Assembly (NCBI GenBank): GCA_964019055.1
Contig: OZ025211.1
Span: 8,558,400-8,622,399, forward strand
DNA from: Anthopleura xanthogrammica
Lineage: Eukaryota > Cnidaria > Anthozoa > Actiniaria > Actiniidae
Reading direction: 5' to 3'
DNA: 64,000 bases
Shown here: in pieces, positions 28,201-34,614 of the stretch
Position numbering within the stretch: the first letter of the stretch is position 1
How the letters are laid out: each line of letters starts with the position of its first letter
Made by a program: the position numbers and the translations under genes
Notes under the pieces: model-generated
Database searches by the model: none
The model's input: the letters and a program-made list of their open reading frames with translations, nothing else
Told to the model about the DNA's origin: nothing

Positions 28201-31200
28201 TTCTTAGTCAACAGAAAGAACAGTACCAGTAGATCAAGTATCTTACACTATTGAAGAATGTAAACAAGGTACCAGGCACTTCATCGCAGTCGCGGCCATT
28301 GATGAACGAGGAAAACTGGTCTCGAAATCTCCACAGTTGACTGTTCAGACGTCAGCCCCGTTAACTGCACCCAAACTTCGACTGAGGTAAAAGAGATGTG
28401 ATGAATCAGCATTTCCTTACAGTTTGAATTTAATAGACCTCTTTACCTTAGGCGTAATTTTTGTCATTCTCTTGAGAATAAGATTCTTTGTTTGAGTTGT
28501 ATCTATATTCATGTGTCTTCTCATGCGCAAACCGTTAAACAAAGAAATGATACTCTAGAGAATGACACATGGTCTGAAATTGGACACATTACAGCCAAGG
28601 TAAAGAGGTCTATCGGTGATAGTTGCAATGATGTGGGAAAAGCCACATGGTGAGACGCAGTACATTGGCAGCAAATGATACTCTTGGGAGTGACACGTGG
28701 TCTGAAAAACGCCCAAGCTAAAGAGGTCTACTTTTTCGTTAATGTTTAGTTCTTCATTACCATCAAGTATTCAAGTCGAGTGGGACAGACCGATACCAAT
28801 GGGAGATGCTACTGTTCACGCCTATGAAGTCAAGGTAAACATACATCGAAAGCAATTATAGTAGTATATAAAAAGGGTTTTCATCTAGTGGTTGTTCCAA
28901 CAAATATATGTTGGGCTACCTGTGTACAAGTGACGATATATTGACATGTGATATATCACAATGAATTTCAATACTCGTGAAAGTACGATTTATTTTTATG
29001 CCCTCCAGTATAAGCGCGAACTGGGAATGTGCTCCTAGGGTATACTATTGATAGAACAGAGTATGCCGTGACTGTTCCGTGTGTACATTATAATCGCAGT
29101 GTTTTGTTGCTATTCAGGTCAACGATATTGTACAAGCAACTGTTGACAGCAGCGAGTTATGTTTTGAATGGAAAGACTGCACTCCTTGTGCTACTTATGA
29201 TTTTCAAATCAAGGTAAGACCCTTGTAAAATACCGCTGTTTTCCTTGACTACCAACTTCTTTAACAACTTCTGTTTGTTTGTTTTATTTATTTTATTTAT
29301 TTACATAACTTCCACCTTAAAAATATATAAAATCTAAATAACAAAATATGAATCAAAAATATAAATAAAGACAATAATACAAGGAACATATATAATAATT
29401 ATAAGACAAAAAAATCTAAAAGGTGAGGGACAGCACAACAGAGCGAGGCTCCAAATAAGGTGCACCCGTAAAAAAAAAGAAGAAATAAAAACATAATGAT
29501 AATTTGTAGCTAATAAATATAATATATATTATCTATAATAGGGCGATAATTGTCTAAATAAAATCCTTCTTTCTCATTTCTCATAGTTTAGCACACTTTG
29601 GAAAAGAAGAATTTCCAAATTTTAATTATTATATATTATCGCTGTCTTTTTCAGGTAATAAGTACCAAAGAGGATTGCCATAGCAACTGGTCTGAAGTAC
29701 TGTCAGTCACGTGTCCTGGAGCGTTCATTCCTGTGGTAACTCGTGCACCGTCCAATCATATCAATGCTATCCGCGTGACTTGGGAAACTCCTGATCTTAT
29801 GGGCGGGGCAACTGTCGAATTATACAAGGTGAGTTTCATGTGCACCGTAGTAATTCTTTTTTATGCTCATGTTTCCCCATCTTCTCCAAATCTATTAATT
29901 AAGCTTTGGCTGTTGTAGCACATCCAGCGTGGGACACTCAAAACATAGCTAATCTCCTATTACTGTGAAACCCAGGATCGAATTTGATTTTGGAAGTCGA
30001 TTTTTAAGGAGGGTTTCAGTTAACTTGGTATCTTTTGTATATTAGGTTCACTATCTGACGGACGAAGAACCAGACTTAACAAATGACTCCATCGTGAACA
30101 ATCCATCTACTGTCACTCATGGCCCCTTGCACCATACCACCCATGAAGACACCTTGGACAATGCGCTCCCCACCTTATCTTACTGGGTAGTACTTGAGGT
30201 TAACCTTCTCCCTGAGGGATGCATAACAGTGTTCTCTCAACCAATCAGAACAAAGGTTGCTGTTCCCCCTGATCCACCGCAGATCAGAGTGGACGTTATC
30301 GGGTTAAACGAAAGACGAGCCTTGGAAAGATTCGTTTGTGGACTGGCTCAGATAAAGGATAGAATCTGCCTGAAGCTACAGGCGCTGCAGAACTCTGTGG
30401 TGTTGAAGGGATCAAAACAGAAAGAAACACAGGTAAAAATTACCTTATTTTATTATGACATCCTTTGAAAATAATCGTTTTTATGTCAGCTTTTGAGTGT
30501 ATTCGTTTACATTTTACAGATTTGTAAGAATTTTGCCACCATTCGTAACCTTGAAGTTGAACTAAAAAACTGCACCCAAGATATCAAGGATCTTACAGGT
30601 AATGATGCCATGATTACTATGTTAAATTCTATATTTCTGCGCAACTCTTACGCACGGCACAAAATTAACGACATCCTCAAACTAACCAATCACAGCGCGC
30701 AAGGTTACTGTTACCAATCCGAGTGCACAGACCACGTCTATTGTCAGACTTGATACATCTCCGCTGATTGGCTGATTAAGGTCAGTTATGACCTTGGCTA
30801 GGCGCATTCGCACTGCCTATAGCTACAATCTTTAATGTCTAGTATATCCATCCTAGTATAGTTGTCCTCGTGCAGTTTGTTGTAGTACCCCTCAAGAAAC
30901 GTAGACGCTATGTGCAGTTTAACGACTGTGTCAGTATCAGTTTCCAAAACATTCAATTATACCAATTTTAAACACGTGGATACGCGAAGCGTAGAAACGA
31001 GTTATTCTAATTACGCGACGTAGATAACTAGCTAAAATCTCAGTCAGGCATCTTATGTTTTGAATTCATCCACTTAAACTTACAACAATCCCAGTTGGTA
31101 ATTTTGTTGATGATGGCCAAAATCCAAGACGTCTTGAGTTGTCCTGGTCACTTCGTTAAGACCTGTTTATACTGGCGACTTTTGAGGCGATTGTTGAAAA

Positions 31201-34200
31201 TATAATAAATTTTGTCTCCTGCTTCTAAAAAGACATTTGTCCAACTAATCTTGGTGTCCGGAATAAAACTTTACAACTTAATCCTTTACCATTCTTGACT
31301 ATGACCAAAATCTTCGCAAAAATCGCACCTCTAATTGCAGCAAAAATCGCCAGTGTAAACGGGCCCTTATGAAAATGGAAGGTTTTTGACATTTTCACGC
31401 AGCACCTCGTTTAGGGGTATGAACTATTACTGTACAAGATGTTAAAGATTTATTTTTTAATTCATTTTTACAGGGTCAGTGAACGCGAACATAAAGTGGT
31501 CCTTACCACGTGACGATGGCGACGCAACTGTGACTGGATACCAGGTCTTCGTGGATGGAGAAGAAGAACACAGAACACCGCTGGACAAAGATGTTTTATG
31601 TACTTGCTTAGAGGTAATTGTACACACGTATTAGATAGCGGGAAGTACGCATGCGCAGGTGATGTGGGTGTGGTTCATAGCCTGTAATCCTCATAGCAAG
31701 CGCCGAGAAATCGAATGGGATGAGGAATAAGGACAAAAATAGGTGTGTTTAAAGGGTATACCTGAATTGGATTGGATGAGGGATAAAAAGAAGAGTCGCT
31801 GACCATGATATTGGTCAGTTTTGAAGCAGTTTTGATGAAAAAGCAACAAGGAATGGATAACATCTTAATATTTTTGAGATTTTGATGATCGAAGTCCCTC
31901 AACTGTTATTCTACGTCGCGGTTTGTCTTTCTTTTCTGTCGCTGATTTTTAAAAGCTTCTTACCTTTTACAGTTACCAGCATCATCTCGCGATCACGTGA
32001 TATCCATTAAAACTTTGACGAATCATCCCATCGGGCATAGCGACCTCTCCAACACCGTGACCGTCTGTGCTAAAGACTTCTTACCGTTCGTACAGTTTTG
32101 CTACTTCGACGTTCATTCCGAGTCAACTGGATGTTGCTATGAACAAAGTCTTGCTCATGAAACTCAAAACAAATTGATTTCTGCTCACAGGGGATCCCTC
32201 GGGAAACCCCTCCCCTCCCCGGTGTGCAATGTGACGGACGTGGTGGAACTCTGTACTAAACCTTTGTTGACTTCCGATGAGAAACCCCGAGCTATTTTGT
32301 TCTGGACCATTTGGTAAGTCAATTATGTTGTGAGATGTATTTAGAATCTAGTTAGCTTGATAAAACATACTGCTGTCAGCCAGCATATTCCCAAGTGATT
32401 TTCCTCGGACCGTGAAACAGTTTCTAATAGTTATTCTATAATCGAGTCAAATAGACACAAAAGAAAACAACGGAATTAGTGTCTACTAACCTTTATTAGT
32501 TTACTAACTATTTCAAGGTCCAAGGAAAATCACTGTACTAGGAGCATCCATCTCCTTATGTATTCTCCCATATTCTCAAATCAGGTTAATATTTATTTAG
32601 ATTTGCGAGTTCTTCTTAACTTTGTCAACAATCCATATTCATTCTATTACTGTAATAGTAATATTGACAGTTTTTGCACCTCTACTGATTGACAGGTGTC
32701 ATTCATCCATCAAGGCAATGGAGATGTTTATTCAGTTCGCTAATGAATACTCTCATCAGGTAATGGCTTGCTTTCTTTCAATTTGGTTTCTCCTTGCGTT
32801 TCATTTAAACACAAAGATTAGTGCTGTAAATACTACAGTACAATTCATAACTTCGTTTTTGTCGTGTTTACTATATTTTATTTCTTTAGCTTGATTTCAC
32901 AACATGCTGTGTAAACAGTGGTCATCCAGCCAGCGGTCATCACCAATCTCTCCATGATCTACTCTCATCACGTGGCTGGATAGACCAGGCTACTAACGTA
33001 CAACACACCTGTGGTTGCCATGCCGACAACCAACGACCCTCCTTTCAGCGATCTGTAGGGCGTGGTCAGAAATCTGGTGTGAGTCACGTGTTTGGGCTTG
33101 TCGGTGTACCGACCATCGTGCTTTGTAATAAAGAGGGTAAGGACACGATAATCATTCCTAATTCCCTAGTCCATAATGTTAAGTGCATGTAACGTTATTA
33201 CTGAAGTGCATCTTAGGTGCATCGTCGTTAACACTTTAATTTGAAAATTTTAGCATACACAAGGAAAGGGAAATTGTTTGATCCTTTGATTTGGCATGCG
33301 TTGTGCCCGAGCGTTCTAGGCACTTCCGCCGGCTGTAAAAAAAAAAAAAACAAGCTTAAACCGGTTAAACCGGAAGCAGAATTTTGGTTCCAATTGGCAT
33401 TGGGTTGACCCGGATTTCTCAAAGCCAACGCAGGCTAAGCAATCAGTTGATTCATTTTTAAGATTTCGCATTTTTTATACTTGAATCAACTAAACGACTT
33501 CTTATTTTTTTGACCAGGTTACATTATATGGCAGGGCCGTTGTTGTATCCAGGACTACTTGGAATACCAACAGTTCATGTGCCACGCCCTTAGCGAGGCC
33601 TCCAGTCAATCGTGCACCGTAACGAACTGCACGCAATGTTTACTGGATCACGAACTAAACACGACGGATACTAACGGTCCTTCCTGTCAGGTGGATAGTG
33701 ACCCGAGTGATTGCTTCAGTTATAAGAGGACAAAACGCGACTCTAGCCTAGAGGTGACTGGTCGATTGTCACGGATCAGGCAGAAAAAGCTTTCATTGGA
33801 TTATAATAATTCTGCTGACGAAGCAGGTTTAAATGGAAAACCACTGGCTGATAGGACGTCGTTTGAGAATCTTCATCCTTCTCTCGTAGAAGACACAGAA
33901 AATCTACACAGGCGACTACACGGCACACACCTAAATGGCACAAATCCTCAACCAGAAACCCCTCAATCCAAATCTCCCCAACCCACCCGTCCCCAAACCA
34001 CACAGTCAACCTCACGCAATCATTCAAAAACTTCACAAAACACTAGTTCGCAGAAAAATCTAAAATCAGTTCGGTTTTTAGGTCCCGAGAGAGCGAAAAG
34101 TGCGGCCTATCAAACACGAACTTCTGTTTTCCAGGATCGTTTTTCTCCATCGATGGTTTCTACGTTACCGAGTCTTGCAAGGTCAAGTGATCGAACTCAA

Positions 34201-34275
34201 CCCAAGACTAAAAAAGGTTCTGCTTCTTCAAAGCCAAGACAAAAACTCTCGGTCGATAAATTTTCACCCATTTAA
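470..34275 (+). CDS. giant cupredoxin / FN3 / thioredoxin-like multidomain protein, 5'-partial
   Basis: I assembled 51 exons by reading frame and GT/AG boundaries, totalling about 10,056 coding bases (about 3,350 residues). All intron phases agree from 5282 to the stop codon at 34273-34275, and also among the first six exons except at one junction (2197 to 2654). Order of domains: about six cupredoxin-like modules (residues 1-515), a CHB_HEX_C-like beta domain (about 515-630), two FN3-like modules (to about 804), an acidic disordered exon (to about 1290), about fourteen FN3 modules (to about 2880), a thioredoxin-like domain (about 2970-3110) and a Ser/Pro/Thr/Gln-rich tail. The first exon seen starts with one base of a split codon, so the true start lies upstream of the window. 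I see no transmembrane segment; a signal peptide cannot be judged. I do not recognise a named orthologue. A structural or scaffold role is inference from the eroded catalytic and metal sites. Confidence 0.85.
1606..1810. mobile_element. MITE family A (palindromic, about 200 bp), copy 1
   Basis: Ends are inverted repeats of about 80 bases (ATAGACCTCTTTACCTTGGG ... CCCAAGCTAAAGAGGTC) around CATATTCATGTGTCTTCT. TA-like flanks suggest a Tc1/mariner-type non-autonomous element. Sits in an intron of the giant gene. Confidence 0.7.
2371..2435 (-). mobile_element. LINE 3' tail fragment
   Basis: Minus-strand GGCGCTCTATAAATTCATTATTATT, the conserved 3' end seen repeatedly here. Confidence 0.5.
2918..3056. 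mobile_element. MITE family B (about 135 bp palindrome), copy 1
   Basis: TAGACCCCTTGCACGTGAC ... GTGCTGCAAGGGGTCTA with inner arms CAATTTGGAGGACAAAAC. TA flanks. Nearly the whole element is one hairpin. Confidence 0.7.
3896..4175 (-). mobile_element. tRNA-derived SINE (family C)
   Basis: Inverted copy: TTATCAATACACTGAAACAG (tail), CAGGTCGAATTGGAATTTAG, GAGGAGGAAGGAAAACTGGA (body), and a tRNA-like head with GGATCGAACCTGAGACC (B box on the minus strand). Confidence 0.6.
4665..4932. mobile_element. long inverted-repeat element (family I)
   Basis: Arms of about 50 bases, CACAGGTAGCCCAAGCTGGG...GACACC and their complement, enclose about 150 bases of AT-rich DNA. The outer bases CTAGAG/CTAGAGT may include the target duplication. 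Confidence 0.65.
5050..5190 (-). mobile_element. SINE family C, partial
   Basis: AATTGGAATTTAGAAGTTGA, GAGGAGGGAGGAAAAACCGG and ACCAACAAACAACTCTACTC, the body in inverse orientation. Confidence 0.6.
5282..6286 (+). CDS. exons 7-9: cupredoxin-like module 3
   Basis: Exons 5282-5367, 5585-5636 and 6117-6286, phases consistent. The reading begins LGSVKQGDRIWWMWTEEE, the classic cupredoxin strand with aromatic residues after Gly-Asp, and ends in TPGLFTYRVKAIGDWSP, the 'pG.y.y' strand that normally precedes the copper-binding loop. The expected Cys/His/Met ligands are absent from this loop, so copper binding is unlikely. A MITE-like hairpin (5735-5862) sits in the second intron. Confidence 0.75.
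5735..5862. mobile_element. short hairpin element
   Basis: AGACGCTGGCCCCTCC / GGAGGGGCCAGCGTCT arms with inner GGGCTGCCTGTACTTGCAGA / TCGAGCACAGGCAGCC; intronic. Confidence 0.55.
6645..6800. mobile_element. CGGCAC-rich element (family F), copy 1
   Basis: GCACGGTACTTACACGGTCA and CACGGCAAGGCACGGTCCGT repeats, also seen at 18560-18782 and 26410-26535. Confidence 0.5.
6930..8031 (+). CDS. exons 10-12: cupredoxin-like module 4 (plastocyanin-like)
   Basis: Exons 6930-7046, 7172-7284 and 7980-8031, phases consistent. This is the clearest plastocyanin-like module: DHGFQPQIVNVHPGESVTW, then WRDTNMSHNIQQ with a His at the first copper-ligand position, then LGVFYFTSANLSAVYGAVVV at the second ligand loop. 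That loop has no Cys or second His, so only one of the four type-1 copper ligands remains. The fold assignment is from motif order; loss of copper binding is inference. Confidence 0.8.
7667..7868. mobile_element. MITE family A, copy 2
   Basis: Same arms: GACCATGTGTCATTCC ... AATGACACATGGTCTG, terminal CTTTACCTTGGGC and AAAGAGGTCTATTG. Intronic. Confidence 0.7.
8087..8300. mobile_element. MITE family A, degenerate fragments
   Basis: Two or three partial left arms (CATTTCCTTGAGTATCATTT, CAGACCATGTGTCATTCC) in direct order without right arms; decayed or rearranged. Confidence 0.5.
8478..10689 (+). CDS. exons 13-16: cupredoxin-like modules 5 and 6
   Basis: Exons 8478-8650, 9179-9257, 9775-9894 and 10452-10689. 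Module 5 reads VHKIEVTLHGIEPDPLG...VGDIVCWRW and ends in TGIYHFACTAYLSDED, which keeps the ligand-loop Cys but has Tyr where the His of Cys-x-x-His belongs. Module 6 reads VQVSRDGFQPHTVTLAKHES, VLWSWDSIPKEQHNI and ends TPGSYWVTSHG...SCRIDV. Both modules have the Gly-Tyr/Trp strands of the family. The intron between exons 14 and 15 carries a long GAT/GTT microsatellite (9508-9755). Confidence 0.8.
8715..9115 (+). mobile_element. SINE family C with tandemly amplified 3' tail
   Basis: The body (CATGTGAGTAGAGTTGTTAG, TTTCCGGTTTTCCTCCCTCC) is followed by five near-identical 61-base units: CCTGACTTAGATCAGCCCAG, GTTGTTTCAGGGTTCGACC, TGTGAGTTAGCCATG. Confidence 0.75.
9508..9755. repeat. GAT/GTT trinucleotide microsatellite
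   Basis: About 250 bases of (GAT)n with GGT and TGT variants. It ends 20 bases before the acceptor of exon 15, close enough to affect splicing. The His-rich frames across it are artefacts. Confidence 0.9.
10880..11016 (+). mobile_element. LINE 3' tail with ATT microsatellite
   Basis: TTATGTAATGCGCTCAGAATTAAA is followed by about 16 ATT units (10967-11016), the same layout as at 25700-25775. Confidence 0.5.
11295..13867 (+). CDS. exons 17-20: chitobiase C-terminal-like (CHB_HEX_C) beta domain
   Basis: Exons 11295-11344, 12118-12222, 12659-12765 and 13786-13867. The reading GYTVFLSCVDRDVDILYTLD, then an RLSRTGLYLVRAVAI...GWISSEV segment, follows the pattern of the chitobiase/beta-hexosaminidase C-terminal module: a 'v.L.c...a.I.YT.Dgs.P' strand, then 'G...irA.A...g...S.v'. 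Such domains are non-catalytic beta sandwiches. It ends in an acidic linker (WVLPEEVDDAPEEQ). The introns hold two MITEs, a LINE fragment and an AAT microsatellite. Confidence 0.7.
11503..11779. mobile_element. MITE family D (GTTGC-rich palindrome), copy 1
   Basis: Terminal inverted repeats AAGGCGCGGAAACACGAGCA and its complement (TGCTCGTATTTCCGCGCCTT). The interior alternates GCAACATTGTTGC and CAAGTTGCA motifs. Confidence 0.7.
11838..12085. mobile_element. MITE family D, copy 2
   Basis: Starts 60 bases after copy 1 and repeats its internal order (GCAACATTGTTGCATTGCAA ... GTTGCGCGCGGGGTGGTAAT). Ends at the exon 18 intron border. Confidence 0.65.
12290..12425 (+). mobile_element. SINE family C, 3'-truncated
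   Basis: CACATGTGAGTAGAGTTTGT, GATTTTCGCTGGGCTCGCTG, GTTTTCCTCCCTCTACAAAT. Confidence 0.6.
12826..13205. mobile_element. MITE family A, composite of several arms
   Basis: Three successive left arms (CAGACCACGTGTC..., CATTCCTTAGAGTATAC..., CAGACCACATGTC...) end in one right arm (GAATGACACGTGGTCTGAAA) at 13205, suggesting nested or repeated insertion. Confidence 0.6.
13226..13642 (-). mobile_element. 3' end of a non-LTR retrotransposon (LINE), reverse-transcriptase C-terminus
   Basis: On the minus strand 13378-13642 encodes the familiar tail of CR1/L2/Jockey-type ORF2 proteins: HDLAPDYLTDLLKLYQPGHP, then GNRSFALAAPVLWNNLPDAV and FKSALKTFLF before the stop. It is 5'-truncated and followed by an ATT repeat (13226-13283 on this strand), the usual LINE 3' tail. 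Inactive remnant in an intron of the giant gene. Confidence 0.8.
13925..14012 (+). mobile_element. LINE 3' tail fragment
   Basis: TTTTGTAAAGCTTTGAGACT ... GTAAAGCTATAATTATATAA then ATT/ATG units. Confidence 0.5.
14119..15724 (+). CDS. exons 21-24: FN3-like modules 1 and 2
   Basis: Exons 14119-14244, 14515-14667, 15123-15272 and 15631-15724, phases consistent. Module 1: IRIDFTLSPNAQPSWIAGFQ, then LFLNGQPYGG, then VSGLTGGKTYHVVIVVFPAQ, the Leu-x-x-Gly-x-x-Tyr strand E-F signature of FN3. Module 2: DALVIVWAANHDSIYTLLVD and a short C-terminal half. Hydrophobic and Gly/Tyr spacing fit FN3, but the first strand Trp is weak in module 1. Confidence 0.7.
14258..14407. mobile_element. MITE family E (150-bp hairpin), copy 1
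   Basis: CATTCCGAGGTTGAAGAAAA ... CTCAACTTCGGAATG, inner arms ACTGGGTCGAGTTGGCAT and GCCACCTCGACCCAGT. Confidence 0.7.
14755..15004. mobile_element. MITE family D2, copy 1
   Basis: GCAATTTTCTCTGTAACAAG ... CAAGTTGCAGAGAAAATTGC, with internal TTTACACGGTGCAACCGAGA; intronic. Confidence 0.6.
15425..15590. mobile_element. GTTGC-rich palindrome related to family D
   Basis: Arms GGTGCAACATTGCGCGCATT and AATGCGCGCAACGTTGCACC surround a smaller hairpin (GTTGCTGAAGTAGGATCG/TTTCTACTTCAGCAAC). Confidence 0.55.
15820..16205. mobile_element. two adjoining MITE family D elements
   Basis: A D1 fragment (15820-15945) runs into a full D2 element (15946-16205, AAGGCGCGATACAATGGAGC ... GCTCCGTGTAATCGCTCCTT). 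Confidence 0.6.
16378..17839 (+). CDS. exon 25: 1,462-base acidic disordered region ending in the start of FN3 module 3
   Basis: By far the longest exon of the gene. It encodes about 430 residues rich in Asp, Glu, Ser, Asn and Lys with no globular pattern, including runs such as HPDDDDSQEQDK and repeated Glu-Glu-Ser stretches. It then enters FN3 with LTLAVKGTSQSTVILEWDDE, which has the strand-B Trp. The exon starts after a TTTAG acceptor and ends at ATATAG|GTAATT. It divides the cupredoxin half from the FN3-rich half and probably acts as a flexible acidic linker (inference). Confidence 0.85.
17896..18026. mobile_element. MITE family B, copy 2
   Basis: Inner arms TCAATTTGGAGGACAAAACA and TTTTGTTCTCCAAATTGA, outer arms diverged. 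Lies in the short intron between exons 25 and 26. Confidence 0.65.
18108..22592 (+). CDS. exons 26-32: FN3 modules 3-7
   Basis: Exons 18108-18156, 18332-18411, 18826-19033, 19475-19613, 20164-20482, 20889-21108 and 22091-22592, all phases consistent. FN3 B-strands with Trp are visible: FTISWRPSCSYGDSRVVGYR, SICITWSAV, AVHLSWDKPLVYGARHIT and ALVQWRLTEE. E-F strands such as ISNLPLGNDIEVTLLALTNN follow. The acceptor of exon 28 is at 18825; a nearby alternative (GGCGGCAG, ending 18796) would bring an in-frame stop in the required phase. A perfect hairpin (21138-21240) and a 27-bp tandem repeat lie in the 21109-22090 intron. Confidence 0.8.
18192..18262 (+). mobile_element. tRNA-like SINE head or tRNA pseudogene
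   Basis: TTGGTTAGAGCGTCGGACTA (A-box region) and CGGGTTCAAGCCC (B box) at tRNA-like spacing. The anticodon arm and acceptor stem do not pair, so this is not a functional tRNA. Confidence 0.55.
18560..18782. mobile_element. CGGCAC-rich element (family F), copy 2
   Basis: GTGTGAAAAGTCACGGCACA ... GTCACGGCAAGGCGCGCGGT ... AAGTTTTTCATTTTTCATAG, matching the 6645-6800 order. Ends about 40 bases before the exon 28 acceptor. Confidence 0.5.
19251..19390. mobile_element. MITE family B, copy 3
   Basis: GACGTCAAAGCAGCTCAATG ... TTTTGTCCTCCAAATTGAGG ... CAAGGGGTCTATTG; intronic. Confidence 0.65.
19895..20010 (-). mobile_element. SINE family C, partial
   Basis: GATCGAATTGGAATTTAGAA, GCGGAAGGAGGAAACCAGAG and AGAAAAGAACCAACAAGCAG (minus orientation). 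Confidence 0.55.
20591..20799. mobile_element. palindromic element (family F-long), copy 1
   Basis: TAGAGCCGTTTTCGTATGAG ... CTCATACGAAAACCTCTCTA, containing ACCGTAACATTGAAATGGCT and ACGGTAAGATACGGTAAGGC. Confidence 0.65.
21138..21240. repeat. near-perfect hairpin in intron 31
   Basis: ATATTACATGGGCGC...GATTTTATC-type arms: TACGAATTTTATCTTC pairs with GAAGATAAAATTCGTA and ATTACATGGGCGC with GCGCCCATGTAAT, loop about 20 bases. Confidence 0.75.
21759..21950. repeat. 27-bp tandem repeat, seven units
   Basis: Unit GCGTTGCACCGTTGGTGGGT + GGATGGA, essentially identical copies. 27 is a multiple of 3, so several frames stay open across the array without being genes. It lies in the intron upstream of exon 32. 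Confidence 0.95.
22660..22815 (-). mobile_element. SINE family C, 3' half
   Basis: TTTTATCGATACCCTGAAAC, GGCACGGATAACTCACAGAT and TAGGTTTGCGGAGGGGAGAA. Confidence 0.6.
22983..26317 (+). CDS. exons 33-36: FN3 modules 7 (end) to 11
   Basis: Exons 22983-23993 (337 codons, no intron), 24421-24659, 25289-25635 and 26242-26317. Clear FN3 strands: NLTPLSRYGVVIEAF; SISLAWDLPSDNESIKNIEL with VHNLDPKTMYIFTLKKL; SIQVAWKPAVAYGDLEILYH with IIPGLEPGVVYSIAVEAV; QIHLAWNKPVPLHL with GYYLEVNGRVV; and VAVEWKASAALKGVASYEV. Acidic inserts interrupt the modules (near 23765-23850 and 25315-25475). Confidence 0.85.
24029..24320. mobile_element. palindromic element (family F-long), copy 2 with duplicated left half
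   Basis: The left part (TATGAATGGGAAACATATGG...GGCTTCCCATA) occurs twice in tandem before a single right end (CTCATACGAAAACCACTCTA). Confidence 0.65.
24962..25052. repeat. short inverted repeat
   Basis: AAGTCCTTCGTCT and AGACGAAGGACTT bracket 65 bases with a further CACGCGTGCT/CACACGCGCT pair. Confidence 0.5.
25655..25790 (+). mobile_element. LINE 3' tail (best preserved)
   Basis: TTGTAAAGCGCTTTGCGCAT ... AAAAGCGCTATAGAAATAAAG then TTATTATTATT, the characteristic 3' end of a CR1/L2-like LINE. Confidence 0.65.
25977..26215. mobile_element. palindromic element (family G)
   Basis: TTATACCCCATTCACACC ... GTGTGAACGGGGTATTA arms with inner GTTTAGTTAAACT repeats; intronic. Confidence 0.6.
26410..26535. 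mobile_element. CGGCAC-rich element (family F), diverged copy
   Basis: GAGCCGTGATAAGAAGAGCA ... GACCGTGTCGTACCGTGACA; ends are complementary (AGAGCAGATTTCG / CGAAATCTACTC). Confidence 0.4.
26613..31613 (+). CDS. exons 37-47: FN3 modules 12-16
   Basis: Exons 26613-26729, 27018-27097, 27366-27553, 27995-28050, 28208-28386, 28750-28834, 29118-29213, 29655-29828, 30046-30432, 30520-30598 and 31474-31613, phases consistent. FN3 strands: RILVEWNEPETYGVNTIRAY, SITVEWSDDN, SIQVEWDRPIPMGDATVHAY, AIRVTWETPDLMGGATVELY and NIKWSLPRDDGDATVTGYQV. Modules are typically split at the end of the strand-C Tyr segment, at the same place in modules 6, 12, 14 and 15, which suggests they multiplied by intron-bounded duplication. 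Exons 45-46 add a helical, possibly coiled-coil insert (ALERFVCGLAQIKDRICLKL). Confidence 0.85.
27104..27240. mobile_element. MITE family A, partial
   Basis: Internal half of the hairpin (TGGTTTAACGGTTGCAC ... CAAATAAAGAATCTTATTCT ... GGGAATGGGAAAACATT). The outer left arm is absent. Confidence 0.5.
28433..28731. mobile_element. MITE family A, full copy plus right-arm fragment
   Basis: A full element at 28433-28613 (AATAGACCTCTTTACC ... TAAAGAGGTCTAT) is followed by an extra right arm at 28669-28731 (GTGACACGTGGTCTG ... AAGCTAAAGAGGTCTA). Both are intronic. Confidence 0.65.
31158..31374. mobile_element. palindromic element (family H)
   Basis: ACCTGTTTATACTGGCGACT ... AAAATCGCCAGTGTAAACGGG arms; a related arm is at 3466-3540 (CTTTCACACGCGCAAATTTT). 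Confidence 0.55.
31973..34275 (+). CDS. exons 48-51: degenerate thioredoxin/TlpA-like domain and disordered C-terminal tail
   Basis: Exons 31973-32313, 32696-32759, 32890-33136 and 33518-34275. The end of FN3 module 16 (HSDLSNTVTVCAKD) is followed by a thioredoxin fold: KPRAILFWTIWCHSS..KAME (strand, active-site loop, helix), a Cys-rich insert (CCVNSGHPASGHH, HTCGCHAD), then VFGLVGVPTIVLCNKEGYII, which contains the cis-Pro loop, and WQGRC. The active-site motif is Trp-Cys-His-Ser-Ser, so the second Cys of CxxC is missing and redox turnover is unlikely. The tail of about 200 residues is basic and rich in Ser, Pro, Thr and Gln. The stop codon is TAA at 34273-34275. Confidence 0.85.
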
Positions 34276-34614
34276 AGATTTACAATTTATTCAGTATTCA
34301 TATTAATTGTAAGATATTAATATTTATTTTTAGAAGCATTCCTGGATCTCATAAGCTGGTATTGTGTTAGATTCAGATTTCAAAATTACATGAGGACAAA
34401 ATGATCTGGCGTGGATCGCTAGCGTAACATTGTAGTCTCTATTCGTATTTTTAAGAATACATCAAAATACACACGTCTAAATATAGGACATAGAACGAAT
34501 TTATAATTAAAGAAGAATCTATTAATGTATGATTAATCCATTACTACAGTTAGTACTTGCTATTGTGGACACTTCGCTATTACGGACACCTTAATTAGAC
34601 CTTTTTACCGATAC

